A model generated the notes under the pieces. It was not told the DNA's origin and ran no database searches. It was given only the letters and a program-made list of their open reading frames with translations. Shown here one piece after another: positions 22,536 to 28,976 of a DNA stretch of 31,493 nt (positions are counted from its first letter, which is position 1; each line of letters starts with the position of its first letter). The stretch is from the IMG/VR virus record IMGVR_UViG_3300047299_000026, positions 1-31,493 of that record; one strand, 5' to 3'. The translations under genes were made by a program, and so were the position numbers. Source of the stretch: a virus.

Positions 22536-23588
22536 TTACTCGCCGCGCTTCATGACAGTAGTTTCTGCAAGACGCTTCCACTTGTCGTTGCTGGGGCCAC
22601 ACATCTTCTTCAAGTCTGCAATCTTGATAACAGTACGCAGGCTCAGCTCGCGCAACTTGTCTTTGTTAGCATCTACATACTCGTACAGTTCTTGCTTGGC
22701 ACCTTCTTCGAACTCGTAGTGATCCAACATACCGTCCATCATAATTTGCTTGATACGCAACATCTTGTCACGAGTAGTGTCAAGCGTCAGATCCAAATAG
22801 TGACAACGGCTTTCCAATGCACCCAAATGGTCCTTGAGCTTCGCAGAGCGCACGTTTTCAAACTTGATGTTAGTGATAAAGATTGCAGAGCCTTTGAACT
22901 CGAAGCGATCTGGCACACCTTCTTGACGCAACATACGGCTATCAGTGTTCCAGCAAATAGTGCGCTTCTTAGAAGAGTCCAGAGCGGCTTTCAAAATGTT
23001 CAGCGACAGTTCGTCAAGCAACACAGAGTCACAGTCGTCAAACACGAGCACGTTACCTGCATCGCTATAATTATAGAGCTTGCAGTACAGTCCAATGGCG
23101 CTCATAGCACCTTTAACAATCTCGTAACGAATACGAGTGCCACCAATTTTGTCAAACATGGCGCTCTTGTCAAGCACCTTTTCAACACCAAAGCTCTTAC
23201 CCACGCCAGGTGGGCCAACAACAATCATAGCACGGACTGAGCCATCAACAGCACCTTCAGTCATTTCCTCGAGAATGTCAAAACGCTCGCGAATACGTTC
23301 AATGGCTTGCTCGTCTGTTTCTTGCACTTTAGGTTCCTTACGTTTGGGGGCGTCAAAGTTACCTTCAACGCTGGTTGCACAATCTGCGGCGCTGGCAGGG
23401 ATAACATCTTGCATGGATGCTACTTTGATGCGGACTTCATCAGGCATGTTAGGAAACTCGCCGTTGTTTTTAACGGTTACGTATCCGCCTTTAGTGCCTT
23501 CTTTAAAGTCTGCTACGAGTTGAAATGTTTGGCCTGTAACGTTGAAGTTACGATAAGAGCCTTTTACGATAGTAATGTATGCTGACAT
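22536..23588 (-). CDS. AAA+ ATPase with N-terminal accessory domain, T4-like phage type
   Basis: An N-terminal about 60-residue beta-type domain (ITIVKGSYRNFNVTG, YVTVKNNGEFPNMPDEVRIK) is joined by a charged linker to an AAA+ module: Walker A GPPGVGKS at 125-132, Walker B LVFDDCD at 181-187, a sensor-1-like FITN and an Arg-rich stretch (ALESRCHY) placed as the arginine finger. The lid domain follows. It is not recognisable as the gp44 clamp loader. A remodeller, RNA-repair or anti-defence role in partnership with the HNH and RNA ligase genes downstream is possible. A TATAAT promoter at 23630-23658 and SD AAAGGAAC precede it. Confidence 0.9.
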   Translation of the reverse strand: MSAYITIVKGSYRNFNVTGQTFQLVADFKEGTKGGYVTVKNNGEFPNMPDEVRIKVASMQDVIPASAADCATSVEGNFDAPKRKEPKVQETDEQAIERIRERFDILEEMTEGAVDGSVRAMIVVGPPGVGKSFGVEKVLDKSAMFDKIGGTRIRYEIVKGAMSAIGLYCKLYNYSDAGNVLVFDDCDSVLLDELSLNILKAALDSSKKRTICWNTDSRMLRQEGVPDRFEFKGSAIFITNIKFENVRSAKLKDHLGALESRCHYLDLTLDTTRDKMLRIKQIMMDGMLDHYEFEEGAKQELYEYVDANKDKLRELSLRTVIKIADLKKMCGPSNDKWKRLAETTVMKRGE

Positions 23589-23629
23589 TTGGGTTCCTTT
23601 GCGTGGATGTTTAACTTACTACAATATCT

Positions 23630-23658
23630 ATTATACTGCTAACTGGCTCAAAGAGCAA
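23630..23658 (-). promoter_or_regulatory. Sigma70-like promoter for the AAA-HNH-RNA ligase operon
   Basis: TTGCTC (23658-23653), 17-nt spacer, perfect TATAAT (23635-23630). It overlaps the last codons of the 50-residue ORF. The leader of about 35 nt contains AAAGGAAC before the ATG at 23588. Confidence 0.65.
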
Positions 23659-23800
23659 CCGTTTTTTGCACTGTTTCTTGGGTTTTCAGCACTTGTTGCG
23701 TAAAAACAACACCTCCCAAACCCAATTGATACGTTTCTGCGACAGCTTTGATGTAAAATTGCATGATTTTGCCAGTTTTTGTAATCAGTGTGTATTGCAT
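23648..23800 (-). CDS. Hidden small ORF, 50 residues, with strong promoter and RBS
   Basis: A complete frame ATG 23800 to TGA 23648 encodes 50 residues beginning MQYTLITKTGKIMQFYIK, with a centre LGLGGVVFTQQ and a C-terminus EVTVQ-like (QETVQKTVAL). No family is recognised. SD AAAGGA lies 4 nt upstream, and a near-consensus promoter (TTGACG-N17-TATAAT, 23826-23854) puts +1 about 20 nt before the ATG. The N-terminus reads like two beta strands and a short helix. It precedes the AAA+ gene, whose promoter lies in the last codons here. Very likely an early gene; function unknown. Confidence 0.75.
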   Translation of the reverse strand: MQYTLITKTGKIMQFYIKAVAETYQLGLGGVVFTQQVLKTQETVQKTVAL

Positions 23801-23825
23801 GGTGTCCTTTGCTGTCTATGTGTTT

Positions 23826-23854
23826 ATTATACTGCTTTTGGACCAACTCGTCAA
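23826..23854 (-). promoter_or_regulatory. Strong sigma70-like promoter of the 50-residue ORF
   Basis: TTGACG (23854-23849), 17-nt spacer, perfect TATAAT (23831-23826), 11 of 12 consensus bases, upstream of the SD and ATG at 23800. Two 20-nt direct repeats lie just upstream. Confidence 0.85.
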
Positions 23855-23865
23855 CCACTTTTTTT

Positions 23866-23908
23866 GGAATACCAAAGTAAATTTTAGGGGAATACCAAAG
23901 TAAATTTT
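23866..23908 (-). repeat. Tandem 20-nt direct repeat upstream of an early promoter
   Basis: The block GGAATACCAAAGTAAATTTT (plus-strand sense) occurs at 23866-23885 and again at 23889-23908, perfect, with 3-nt spacing (period 23). GGAATACC is itself nearly palindromic. The repeats lie 12-54 nt upstream of the -35 box of the 50-residue ORF promoter, a position fitting an activator or an UP-like element. Between them and the preceding gene is the terminator. Confidence 0.8.
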
Positions 23909-23950
23909 TGTTGTTTTTAGACAACAAAAAAGGTAGTACTTAGTACTACC
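23905..23950 (-). terminator. Rho-independent terminator (two hairpins) after the gp32/UvsX unit
   Basis: On the minus strand GGTAGTAC-TAA-GTACTACC (23950-23932) forms an 8-bp stem directly followed by TTTTTT (23931-23926). A second, AT-rich stem (arms ACAACAAAAA/TTTTTGTTGT on the plus strand, 23905-23930) follows. It ends transcription leaving the 23978 gene. Confidence 0.9.
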
Positions 23951-23977
23951 CTAAAAATTGTCTATTTTTTAAGCAGT

Positions 23978-24439
23978 TTAACGAAGCTCTGCGTCTTCCA
24001 TGCCAGCTACCCGCAATTTCACAACATTAGATAGTTGCCATTGCTTGATGTCAAGTGCTTTGGTAAGACCTAAAAACTTATTACGAACAAGTGCAAACTC
24101 ATTCACAATAGCATCCATGTCACATACTTCCGGCTCACCGTCTACATATTTTTCTGCGTCGCGACTTGTTAGCGCACGATTGTAGTGTTCAGTAAACTGA
24201 CGAAACTTGGCACTACGAATCTTACGTAGCTGAATATTAAGTTGTTCTAGTATAGCTTCAATTTCTTGTAGCTGATTGAATCGGTATTCTACAATGCCTG
24301 GCATTTCGCGGCTGGCTTTTTCTAAACTACCAACTAGCTTTAATTCCATGCGGCCTTGAACAAGTTCGTTTTCAAACCACTCAATGCAATCAGGAAGGCA
24401 ACTGAGGTCTGCAACAACCTTCCTATACCAAGTACTCAT
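23978..24439 (-). CDS. Conserved unknown helical phage protein, 153 residues
   Basis: Long helices with heptad spacing (YRFNQLQEIEAILEQLNIQLRKIR), then the signature ALTSRDAEKYVDGE and EFALVRNKFLGLTKALDIKQWQL, ending KLRVAGMEDAELR. I recall close relatives with SSRDAEKYVEGE and RNKFLG in T4-like marine phages, without an assigned function. It is not a clear UvsY, though its place after UvsX would allow such a recombination-mediator role. Starts at the stop of the acidic 84-residue gene with GAGG upstream, so translation is coupled. Last gene before the strong terminator. Confidence 0.8.
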   Translation of the reverse strand: MSTWYRKVVADLSCLPDCIEWFENELVQGRMELKLVGSLEKASREMPGIVEYRFNQLQEIEAILEQLNIQLRKIRSAKFRQFTEHYNRALTSRDAEKYVDGEPEVCDMDAIVNEFALVRNKFLGLTKALDIKQWQLSNVVKLRVAGMEDAELR

Positions 24440-24693
24440 TAATAGTCCTCGTCTTCGTCTTTAAATTCTTCTTCTTCAATGTCACCAAGAATTTCTGCAA
24501 ACGCACCGTCAAGTGCTGAATCAGATCCTTTGGCATCTTCTTGTGCTTGTTCCAAATTGACAAAGTCCTCTGATGCTCGCAAATATGCTAGTGCGGCATC
24601 TGGGCGTTCTTTCTTGTCAATGTATGGCTTAACTGCTAACCACATCTCGACTAGCATTTCACCCGATGTATCACTCATTGTATTTTTCTCCAT
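24439..24693 (-). CDS. Small acidic phage protein, 84 residues (or 79 from the second ATG)
   Basis: A helical core (EMLVEMWLAVKPYIDKKERPDAALAYL) is followed by an acidic tail (GDIEEEEFKDEDEDY). I recall a MW-x-x-VKPYI-x-KER pattern in T4-like phages. No function is known. Two starts are possible: ATG 24693 (AAGGTGG upstream) or ATG 24678 (MSDTSGEML, with GGAGA 9 nt upstream); the second has the more usual start context. It is coupled at its stop to the 153-residue gene. Confidence 0.75.
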   Translation of the reverse strand: MEKNTMSDTSGEMLVEMWLAVKPYIDKKERPDAALAYLRASEDFVNLEQAQEDAKGSDSALDGAFAEILGDIEEEEFKDEDEDY

Positions 24694-24720
24694 ATATCCA
24701 CCTTTAGTGGTCAGCGATAC

Positions 24721-25200
24721 TTAGCTGACTTTTGTTTGTTGTGTTGCCATTTTAGACAAATACTCTTCGCTTTCAATCCACTTGTTGTCGACAAGGAATC
24801 CCCACTGGCGTGTTTGCGGGCCTGGCATGAATAATGTCCAAGGCGTTACGCCAGGAGCAAGCTCAATACGATGATAGCTGTTAGCGCCACATATACGAAA
24901 ATGGCCGGGTCCTCTCCATTTACGTACTTCACATGATTTACTACCATCTGCGTTAAATTGTGGAATCCATTCATAGTATCCGCCTTTTAGTATTAAAGTA
25001 GCGTAAGGCCATGGATGATCATGCACGTCATCGGGATCTGATTTAAGGAACTTGTGTACAAACACATTAAATGGAAACCGTGTTCTGTCTTTAAGGAAAA
25101 CATAATATCTTTCTAGTAGTGGTTCATCTGCACGACGATCCATGATAACACGGTGTCGGCCTAATCGTTGCATAAGTTTTTTAATCATCTGCAAATCCAT
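24721..25200 (-). CDS. Cupin-fold phage protein, 159 residues
   Basis: The double-stranded beta-helix signature is visible: VHKFLKSDPDDVHDHPWPYATLILKGGYYEW with HDHPW as the first metal-binding box, and a second half CGANSYHRIELAPG with an additional His, ending GPQTRQWGFL. These small cupins are common in T4-like marine phages; the reaction is unknown, and a metal-dependent dioxygenase or sugar-modifying role is possible. The ATG at 25200 overlaps the 70-residue gene by 20 nt; a second start at 25188 (MIKKLMQRLG) cannot be excluded. Confidence 0.8.
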   Translation of the reverse strand: MDLQMIKKLMQRLGRHRVIMDRRADEPLLERYYVFLKDRTRFPFNVFVHKFLKSDPDDVHDHPWPYATLILKGGYYEWIPQFNADGSKSCEVRKWRGPGHFRICGANSYHRIELAPGVTPWTLFMPGPQTRQWGFLVDNKWIESEEYLSKMATQQTKVS

Positions 25201-25393
25201 TCAAAATGAGATATACACCATCATCACTTCTTTGTATGCTAACGTCTTTACTAAAGCCGGCGTAGTGAAAAACGCCTTGCTCGACTCGTTTAAAGCAATC
25301 AATCATGATCTCTGGATCACCCATAATATCAGCATGGAGCATCTCCTGCTCATACAATGTTTGTAGTTGTTTGATTAGATCTTTAATTAGCAT
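25181..25393 (-). CDS. Conserved small phage protein, 70 residues
   Basis: MLIKDLIKQLQTLYEQEM, then IMGDPEIMIDCFKR, then FHYAGFSKDV and DGVYLIL. I recall similar proteins of unknown function in T4-like phages. There is no Shine-Dalgarno; a TTGGCC-N17-TACAAT promoter ends 5 nt before the ATG at 25393, so it should begin a separate, leaderless transcript inside the UvsX unit. Confidence 0.7.
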   Translation of the reverse strand: MLIKDLIKQLQTLYEQEMLHADIMGDPEIMIDCFKRVEQGVFHYAGFSKDVSIQRSDDGVYLILNGFADD

Positions 25394-25398
25394 AGTGT

Positions 25399-25427
25399 AT
25401 TGTAACAGAATATACTGTTAAGGCCAA
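25399..25427 (-). promoter_or_regulatory. Probable internal sigma70-like promoter
   Basis: TTGGCC (25427-25422), 17-nt spacer, TACAAT (25404-25399), then 5 nt (ACACT) and the ATG at 25393. It overlaps the stop of the 143-residue gene. -35 match is 4 of 6, -10 is 5 of 6. Confidence 0.5.
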
Positions 25428-25849
25428 TGGGGAGTTTCGCCAAGTAGCACTCGAATGGATTGAAACTCTTTCCAAGCATCTCGGTACATTGAGTTTTCAT
25501 GTAGCAATTCTAAATGACGTTCTTTGTTGTCAATAAAAAATTGTGTTACATCGCTTGGGCCGCCTGTGTATCCGCTTGAGGGTCGAGCTGTATATTTGCG
25601 ATTAGCAAACTCTATTGCATGACGTATATCAGCTTCCATGCGTTCCAATCTTTCAATTGTACGTTCGTCGAGTTCGACTTGATATACTTGCTCTTCTCTT
25701 GCAAAATAACGTTCAGACCAGTCAATGCGGCCGTCTTCCCGATCGCTGGCCCAATTCATATAACCAGGATCTTCCCAACGGCGCAAGGTGTGCCGACCAA
25801 CGATCTTTACACCTTGCTGTCTCAACCATTTTTCATGGTCAAGTGTCAT
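25418..25849 (-). CDS. Unknown charged phage protein, 143 residues
   Basis: No recognisable family. Rich in Arg, Glu and Trp (RRWEDPGYMNWASDRED, DWSERYFAREEQVYQVELDERTIERLERM), consistent with a soluble helical protein with a long charged helix in the centre. The C-terminus ends LLGETPHWP. It begins with GAGGAAT two bases before the ATG, right after the UvsX stop (no gap), so it is expressed with UvsX. Confidence 0.75.
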   Translation of the reverse strand: MTLDHEKWLRQQGVKIVGRHTLRRWEDPGYMNWASDREDGRIDWSERYFAREEQVYQVELDERTIERLERMEADIRHAIEFANRKYTARPSSGYTGGPSDVTQFFIDNKERHLELLHENSMYRDAWKEFQSIRVLLGETPHWP

Positions 25850-26923
25850 TTATTCCTCGACTACTTCAGGAGCTTCGGCTGGAACGCTCTTGTCAAAGAT
25901 GTGCGGGTTAGCAGTAATGTCAGCCATTACACGATCCAAACATCCGTCATCGTTGCGTTCCCAACCTTTGCGGAACTTCTTGATAATCTCACCGTCGGCT
26001 GTTGTGTAAAGCAAGCTATTGCCTTCCTTCTTCAACATACCTTTGCCTTCGATCAAGTCAGTCAAACCGCTGTATGGGTTCATACCTGTTTCGTAAGGAA
26101 TCTTAACTTGCACAGATTCAAAAGGCTTGGCATAGCGTGTTTTCATGATTTTACATGCGGCACGAATACCTTTAACTTCTGAAACTTTGTTGCCGTCTTC
26201 GTCTTCTTTCAACTTCAACTTACGCATAGCAACTACAATAGAAGATGCGTAGATAAAGCCCTGGCCACCGGAGATTTTGTCATCTGGATCAAACATATCT
26301 TGCGATGCGTATGTGTGGTTAGTTGCAACCAAACCTAAGTTCAAATCACCAAACATGTTTACACAGTTACGAACAAGTGCTGTAAGTGCTTTAGGCTTAC
26401 GACCCATATCACCTTTCATATCACCTGCGTTAAACTGGTTAACGTCTGTTGGAGTCAACAACATACCTAAAGAGTCAAGTACAAACAAGACCTTTGGGCG
26501 GCTGTCTTCTGGCATGGCTTTGTATTGTGTAACGAATTCGCTAATCATCTTAGCAACGTCGTCAATCATGGCCATGTTAAGTTTTAGCAACTTATCTTCG
26601 GATGTGTCAACGCCTAAGGCGTGCAACCACTTTTCATCCAATGCGTTTTCTGTGTCGATTAGAATTGGAAAGATGCCTTGCTTTTGTGCATTAGCAACCA
26701 AGTTGCCAGAACAAATAAAGCTCTTACCTGCACCAGATTCGCCAGCGAATACAGTTACCTTACCCATTGGGATACCACGGTTAAAGTCGCCGCTGATCAA
26801 ATAGTTTAGTGCATAGTTGTTTGTAGATACCCAGTCTGTTGGGTCGTTAAAGCCCACAGATAGGCCTTCAATTGATTTCGTAATACTTTTACGAAACTTT
26901 GATACGTCAAATGCTTTTGCCAT
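25850..26923 (-). CDS. uvsX: UvsX recombinase (RecA family)
   Basis: It catalyses strand exchange and recombination-dependent replication with gp32 and UvsY. Walker A GESGAGKS is at 61-68, LIDTENAL follows, Walker B is VLFVLDSLGML, and the GLVATNHTY motif (L2-region start) plus the GGQGFIYASS stretch confirm the RecA core. The C-terminus is acidic (PAEAPEVVEE), as in T4. Length 357. SD AAGGA precedes the ATG at 26923, and it follows gp32 in the same transcript with a 51-nt gap that holds a hairpin. Confidence 0.97.
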   Translation of the reverse strand: MAKAFDVSKFRKSITKSIEGLSVGFNDPTDWVSTNNYALNYLISGDFNRGIPMGKVTVFAGESGAGKSFICSGNLVANAQKQGIFPILIDTENALDEKWLHALGVDTSEDKLLKLNMAMIDDVAKMISEFVTQYKAMPEDSRPKVLFVLDSLGMLLTPTDVNQFNAGDMKGDMGRKPKALTALVRNCVNMFGDLNLGLVATNHTYASQDMFDPDDKISGGQGFIYASSIVVAMRKLKLKEDEDGNKVSEVKGIRAACKIMKTRYAKPFESVQVKIPYETGMNPYSGLTDLIEGKGMLKKEGNSLLYTTADGEIIKKFRKGWERNDDGCLDRVMADITANPHIFDKSVPAEAPEVVEE

Positions 26924-26943
26924 TATATTCCTTGTAGATGAAG

Positions 26944-26966
26944 CGGGAGAGCATCATGCTCTCCCG
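26944..26966 (-). terminator. Perfect 10-bp hairpin between gp32 and uvsX (partial terminator or processing site)
   Basis: CGGGAGAGCA and TGCTCTCCCG pair perfectly around a 3-nt loop. No T run follows on the minus strand, so it is not a classical terminator; it may stabilise the gp32 mRNA end or reduce readthrough, which would set the gp32 to UvsX ratio. Confidence 0.6.
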
Positions 26967-26974
26967 TGTGTCAA

Positions 26975-27952
26975 TTAGGCTTGACGGCTACGAATCATCT
27001 TAAGGATGTCGTCAACACTTGGCTTTGCGCCAGCTTCGGCTGCTGGGGCAGGAGCAGGAGCGGCTGCTTGTGGCGCAGGTGCCGGCTTGCTTGCTACAGG
27101 AGCAGGTGCAGCCTTAGGTGCTGGAGTATCCTCGTCTGCTTCACCAGCTGGCGCGTTGGCAATTTGCACGCCACTTGGACGATAGAACTTGCCCCACTGC
27201 TCTGGGTCATACAATTTGCCTTCTACGGAAGCTTCGAACATTTCAAAGATTGCTCTTTGTTCGTCGATGCCAGGACGCTTTGGCATAAAGTCGTTCAAGT
27301 TAAATAAGCCGTGTGTAGCAATTGCTTGTAGTTCTTCTTCATTTAAGCCACGCTCTTTGCGAGCCCAACCAGAAGTAGAGTAGTCAGCATAACCACCTTT
27401 TTGTGTCTTGTTCAAGCGGAAGTCTGTACCTGCTTGGTAGTCTGTAGGAATATTTTCCATGTCAGGATCCATCAACGCTTGCTTGATAAGCGTAAAGATT
27501 TGTGGGGAGATCACAAAGCGACGGATTGGATTTTCTGGAACGCTGTCTTCTTCCATTGGGCTGTTTACAACGAAGCCTTGGAATACGTAACTACGCTTCT
27601 TCCAGTATGTGCGGCCAAGTGCTTCCATGTTAGGGTCTTTGAACCATGGACGGATAGTGGCATGTACTGGACATGTTTCGCCCCACATTTCAACGCAAGG
27701 CACTTGCACAAAGACTTTTTTGTTTTCGTCTTGACCAGCGACACCAGCGAATGGGATCTTGATCATCTGACGTTCACGCCAAAAGAATGTGTTTGTTTCG
27801 TCTGCGTCTGGGAGGAATCGAAGTGAGGCTGAAGTGCCTTCTGGGATGTTCCAGTGTGCGTAAATGGAATTGTCTCCACCACCTTGTTTAGTACCACTGG
27901 ATTTTTGTGCTTGCTCTGCTAGTCGAGCGCGGATTTCTGCTAATGTTGCCAT
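26975..27952 (-). CDS. gp32: Single-stranded DNA-binding protein, T4 gp32
   Basis: It coats ssDNA during replication and recombination. The zinc-binding subdomain shows C86, C94 and H97 (PCVEMWGETCPVH). The N-terminus (LAEIRARLAEQ) corresponds to the basic B domain, and the OB-core residues are in FLPDADETNTFFWRERQ, SYVFQGFVVNSP, IRRFVIS. Beyond residue 265 there is an unusual Ala/Pro-rich linker (PAPKAAPAPVASKPAPAPQ) ending in a short conserved-looking helix SVDDILKMIRS rather than T4's acidic tail. SD AAAGG lies 10 nt upstream. Transcription starts near 28035. Confidence 0.95.
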   Translation of the reverse strand: MATLAEIRARLAEQAQKSSGTKQGGGDNSIYAHWNIPEGTSASLRFLPDADETNTFFWRERQMIKIPFAGVAGQDENKKVFVQVPCVEMWGETCPVHATIRPWFKDPNMEALGRTYWKKRSYVFQGFVVNSPMEEDSVPENPIRRFVISPQIFTLIKQALMDPDMENIPTDYQAGTDFRLNKTQKGGYADYSTSGWARKERGLNEEELQAIATHGLFNLNDFMPKRPGIDEQRAIFEMFEASVEGKLYDPEQWGKFYRPSGVQIANAPAGEADEDTPAPKAAPAPVASKPAPAPQAAAPAPAPAAEAGAKPSVDDILKMIRSRQA

Positions 27953-28007
27953 AATGTTTTACCTTTAATGAGTTAAGTTTGAGTGTTAAGCCCTATAGCG
28001 GACTAAA

Positions 28008-28040
28008 ACAACACATGCGTTTTCTTTGTGCATGTGTTGT
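28008..28040 (-). terminator. Hairpin terminator overlapping the gp32 promoter region
   Basis: Arms ACAACACATGC (28008-28018, plus sense) and GCATGTGTTGT (28030-28040) pair perfectly over 11 bp around an 11-nt loop, and TTTT follows on the minus strand. It ends the late unit from 28098. The expected gp32 +1 (about 28035) lies inside this hairpin, so gp32 mRNA carries only one arm. Confidence 0.7.
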
Positions 28041-28069
28041 AGTATACTTATGATCTAGAATTAAAGCAA
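28041..28069 (-). promoter_or_regulatory. Probable sigma70-like promoter for gp32-uvsX
   Basis: TTGCTT (28069-28064), 17-nt spacer, TATACT (28046-28041). The TTGCTTTA reading resembles a T4 MotA box, but its spacing to the -10 (15 nt) is not that of T4. The leader is about 80 nt, with AAAGG before the ATG at 27952. Confidence 0.55.
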
Positions 28070-28097
28070 GTGGCTTTTTAGCCGTATTTCGGACAAA

Positions 28098-28964
28098 TTA
28101 GCCGAATAGGCGATTTAAGGATGTTTCAAGGTCAGCAACTGCTTCAGACACCATGTCGTTTGGTTTGATTGGTGCTTGGCCTGGCTCGTTAGCCGGAAGT
28201 TGGTATTCAGTGATGCCACTTAGGTCGCCGGTACGTGCGGCACGTTCCATCATGCGCTTTAGCATAATAACTTCGCTTTTACCACGACTACGAATGTTGG
28301 ACACTTGGTCCGTTTCTTCTAGTCGCTTGCTCCAACGTAGTAGTTCCATAATGTCTTTACGACGACGAGAGATTTCAACAATCTTGGTACCAAGTTCGTC
28401 CCAAGGTTTGCCGCCTGACTCAACGTGTAAAGCCATAACACGAGCACCTAACAAGTGGTTGTATGGGAAACGGAAACGCTCGCCATCCTTTTCCACAAAT
28501 AGTGCTTGAATATTTCGGCTACGTGCGCCAGGCTTTTCCTCAGTCACTGACTTAGTGTGAGCCAAACGAATTTGTGTGCTACCTAACGGATGGTAGCTGA
28601 TTTTTAGACTATTACGACCTTCTGTAACTGTTTCAGTGCGGTGTGCCATTTTCTTTGGCTCAATGTCGCCTTCATAGCTACGGATGGTAGTACCGTACAA
28701 GTAACGTCGAGCAACTGCTTGGATACGTGGTTTGAATTCAGTTTTGAACCACTCTACATCAGTAGTACTTGGATCGTACCACACTTCAACGTCAGTATTG
28801 TCGTAGTTGACCATGATCATAATGTTTTGGTCTGGCACATATTGATAAACTGCTTGCTCTTGGTCAAGAGTGCCTTTACCGTCTACGTCTTTAAATGTTG
28901 AATTGTGGCTCACCCCTGCTACTGTAGCGGCTAGTTCTTTGGTTAGTTGTTCTCTTGTAGGCAT
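28098..28964 (-). CDS. Conserved unknown phage protein, 288 residues, virion-type (late)
   Basis: The pattern YLYGTTIRSYEGDIEPKKMAH, the KISYHPLGSTQIRLAHTK box and PGARSRNIQALFVEKDGERFRFPYNHLLGARVMALHVE matches proteins I remember beside gp17 in T4-like marine phages, with no assigned function. The middle is beta-rich, the C-terminal third helical and basic. A CTAAATA box 5 nt before the ATG, and no Shine-Dalgarno, mark it as a leaderless late gene. It lies between gp17 and gp32; a virion assembly role is likely from timing and context only. Confidence 0.8.
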   Translation of the reverse strand: MPTREQLTKELAATVAGVSHNSTFKDVDGKGTLDQEQAVYQYVPDQNIMIMVNYDNTDVEVWYDPSTTDVEWFKTEFKPRIQAVARRYLYGTTIRSYEGDIEPKKMAHRTETVTEGRNSLKISYHPLGSTQIRLAHTKSVTEEKPGARSRNIQALFVEKDGERFRFPYNHLLGARVMALHVESGGKPWDELGTKIVEISRRRKDIMELLRWSKRLEETDQVSNIRSRGKSEVIMLKRMMERAARTGDLSGITEYQLPANEPGQAPIKPNDMVSEAVADLETSLNRLFG

Positions 28965-28969
28965 AGTCT

Positions 28970-28976
28970 TATTTAG
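28970..28976 (-). promoter_or_regulatory. Late promoter box CTAAATA
   Basis: CTAAATA sits just past the gp17 stop codon, 5 nt (AGACT) before the ATG at 28964. Geometry predicts +1 on the A of that ATG. Confidence 0.75.

Noticed and set aside
22536-23588. AAA+ ATPase as the gp44 clamp loader
   Set aside because: The N-terminal extra domain and the motif spacing do not look like gp44, and gp45/gp43 are not adjacent.
23631-23927. 98-residue minus-strand open frame between the 153-residue gene and the AAA+ gene
   Set aside because: It runs through a terminator hairpin, two direct repeats and two promoters, has no ribosome site, and a 50-residue frame with SD and promoter explains the region better.
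23978-24439. 153-residue protein as UvsY
   Set aside because: Its SRDAEKY and RNKFLG signature does not match the UvsY sequences I remember; position alone is insufficient.
27990-28040. 15-codon ORF (MHKENACVVLV) in front of gp32 as a leader peptide
   Set aside because: No ribosome site, and its start codon lies inside the terminator hairpin.
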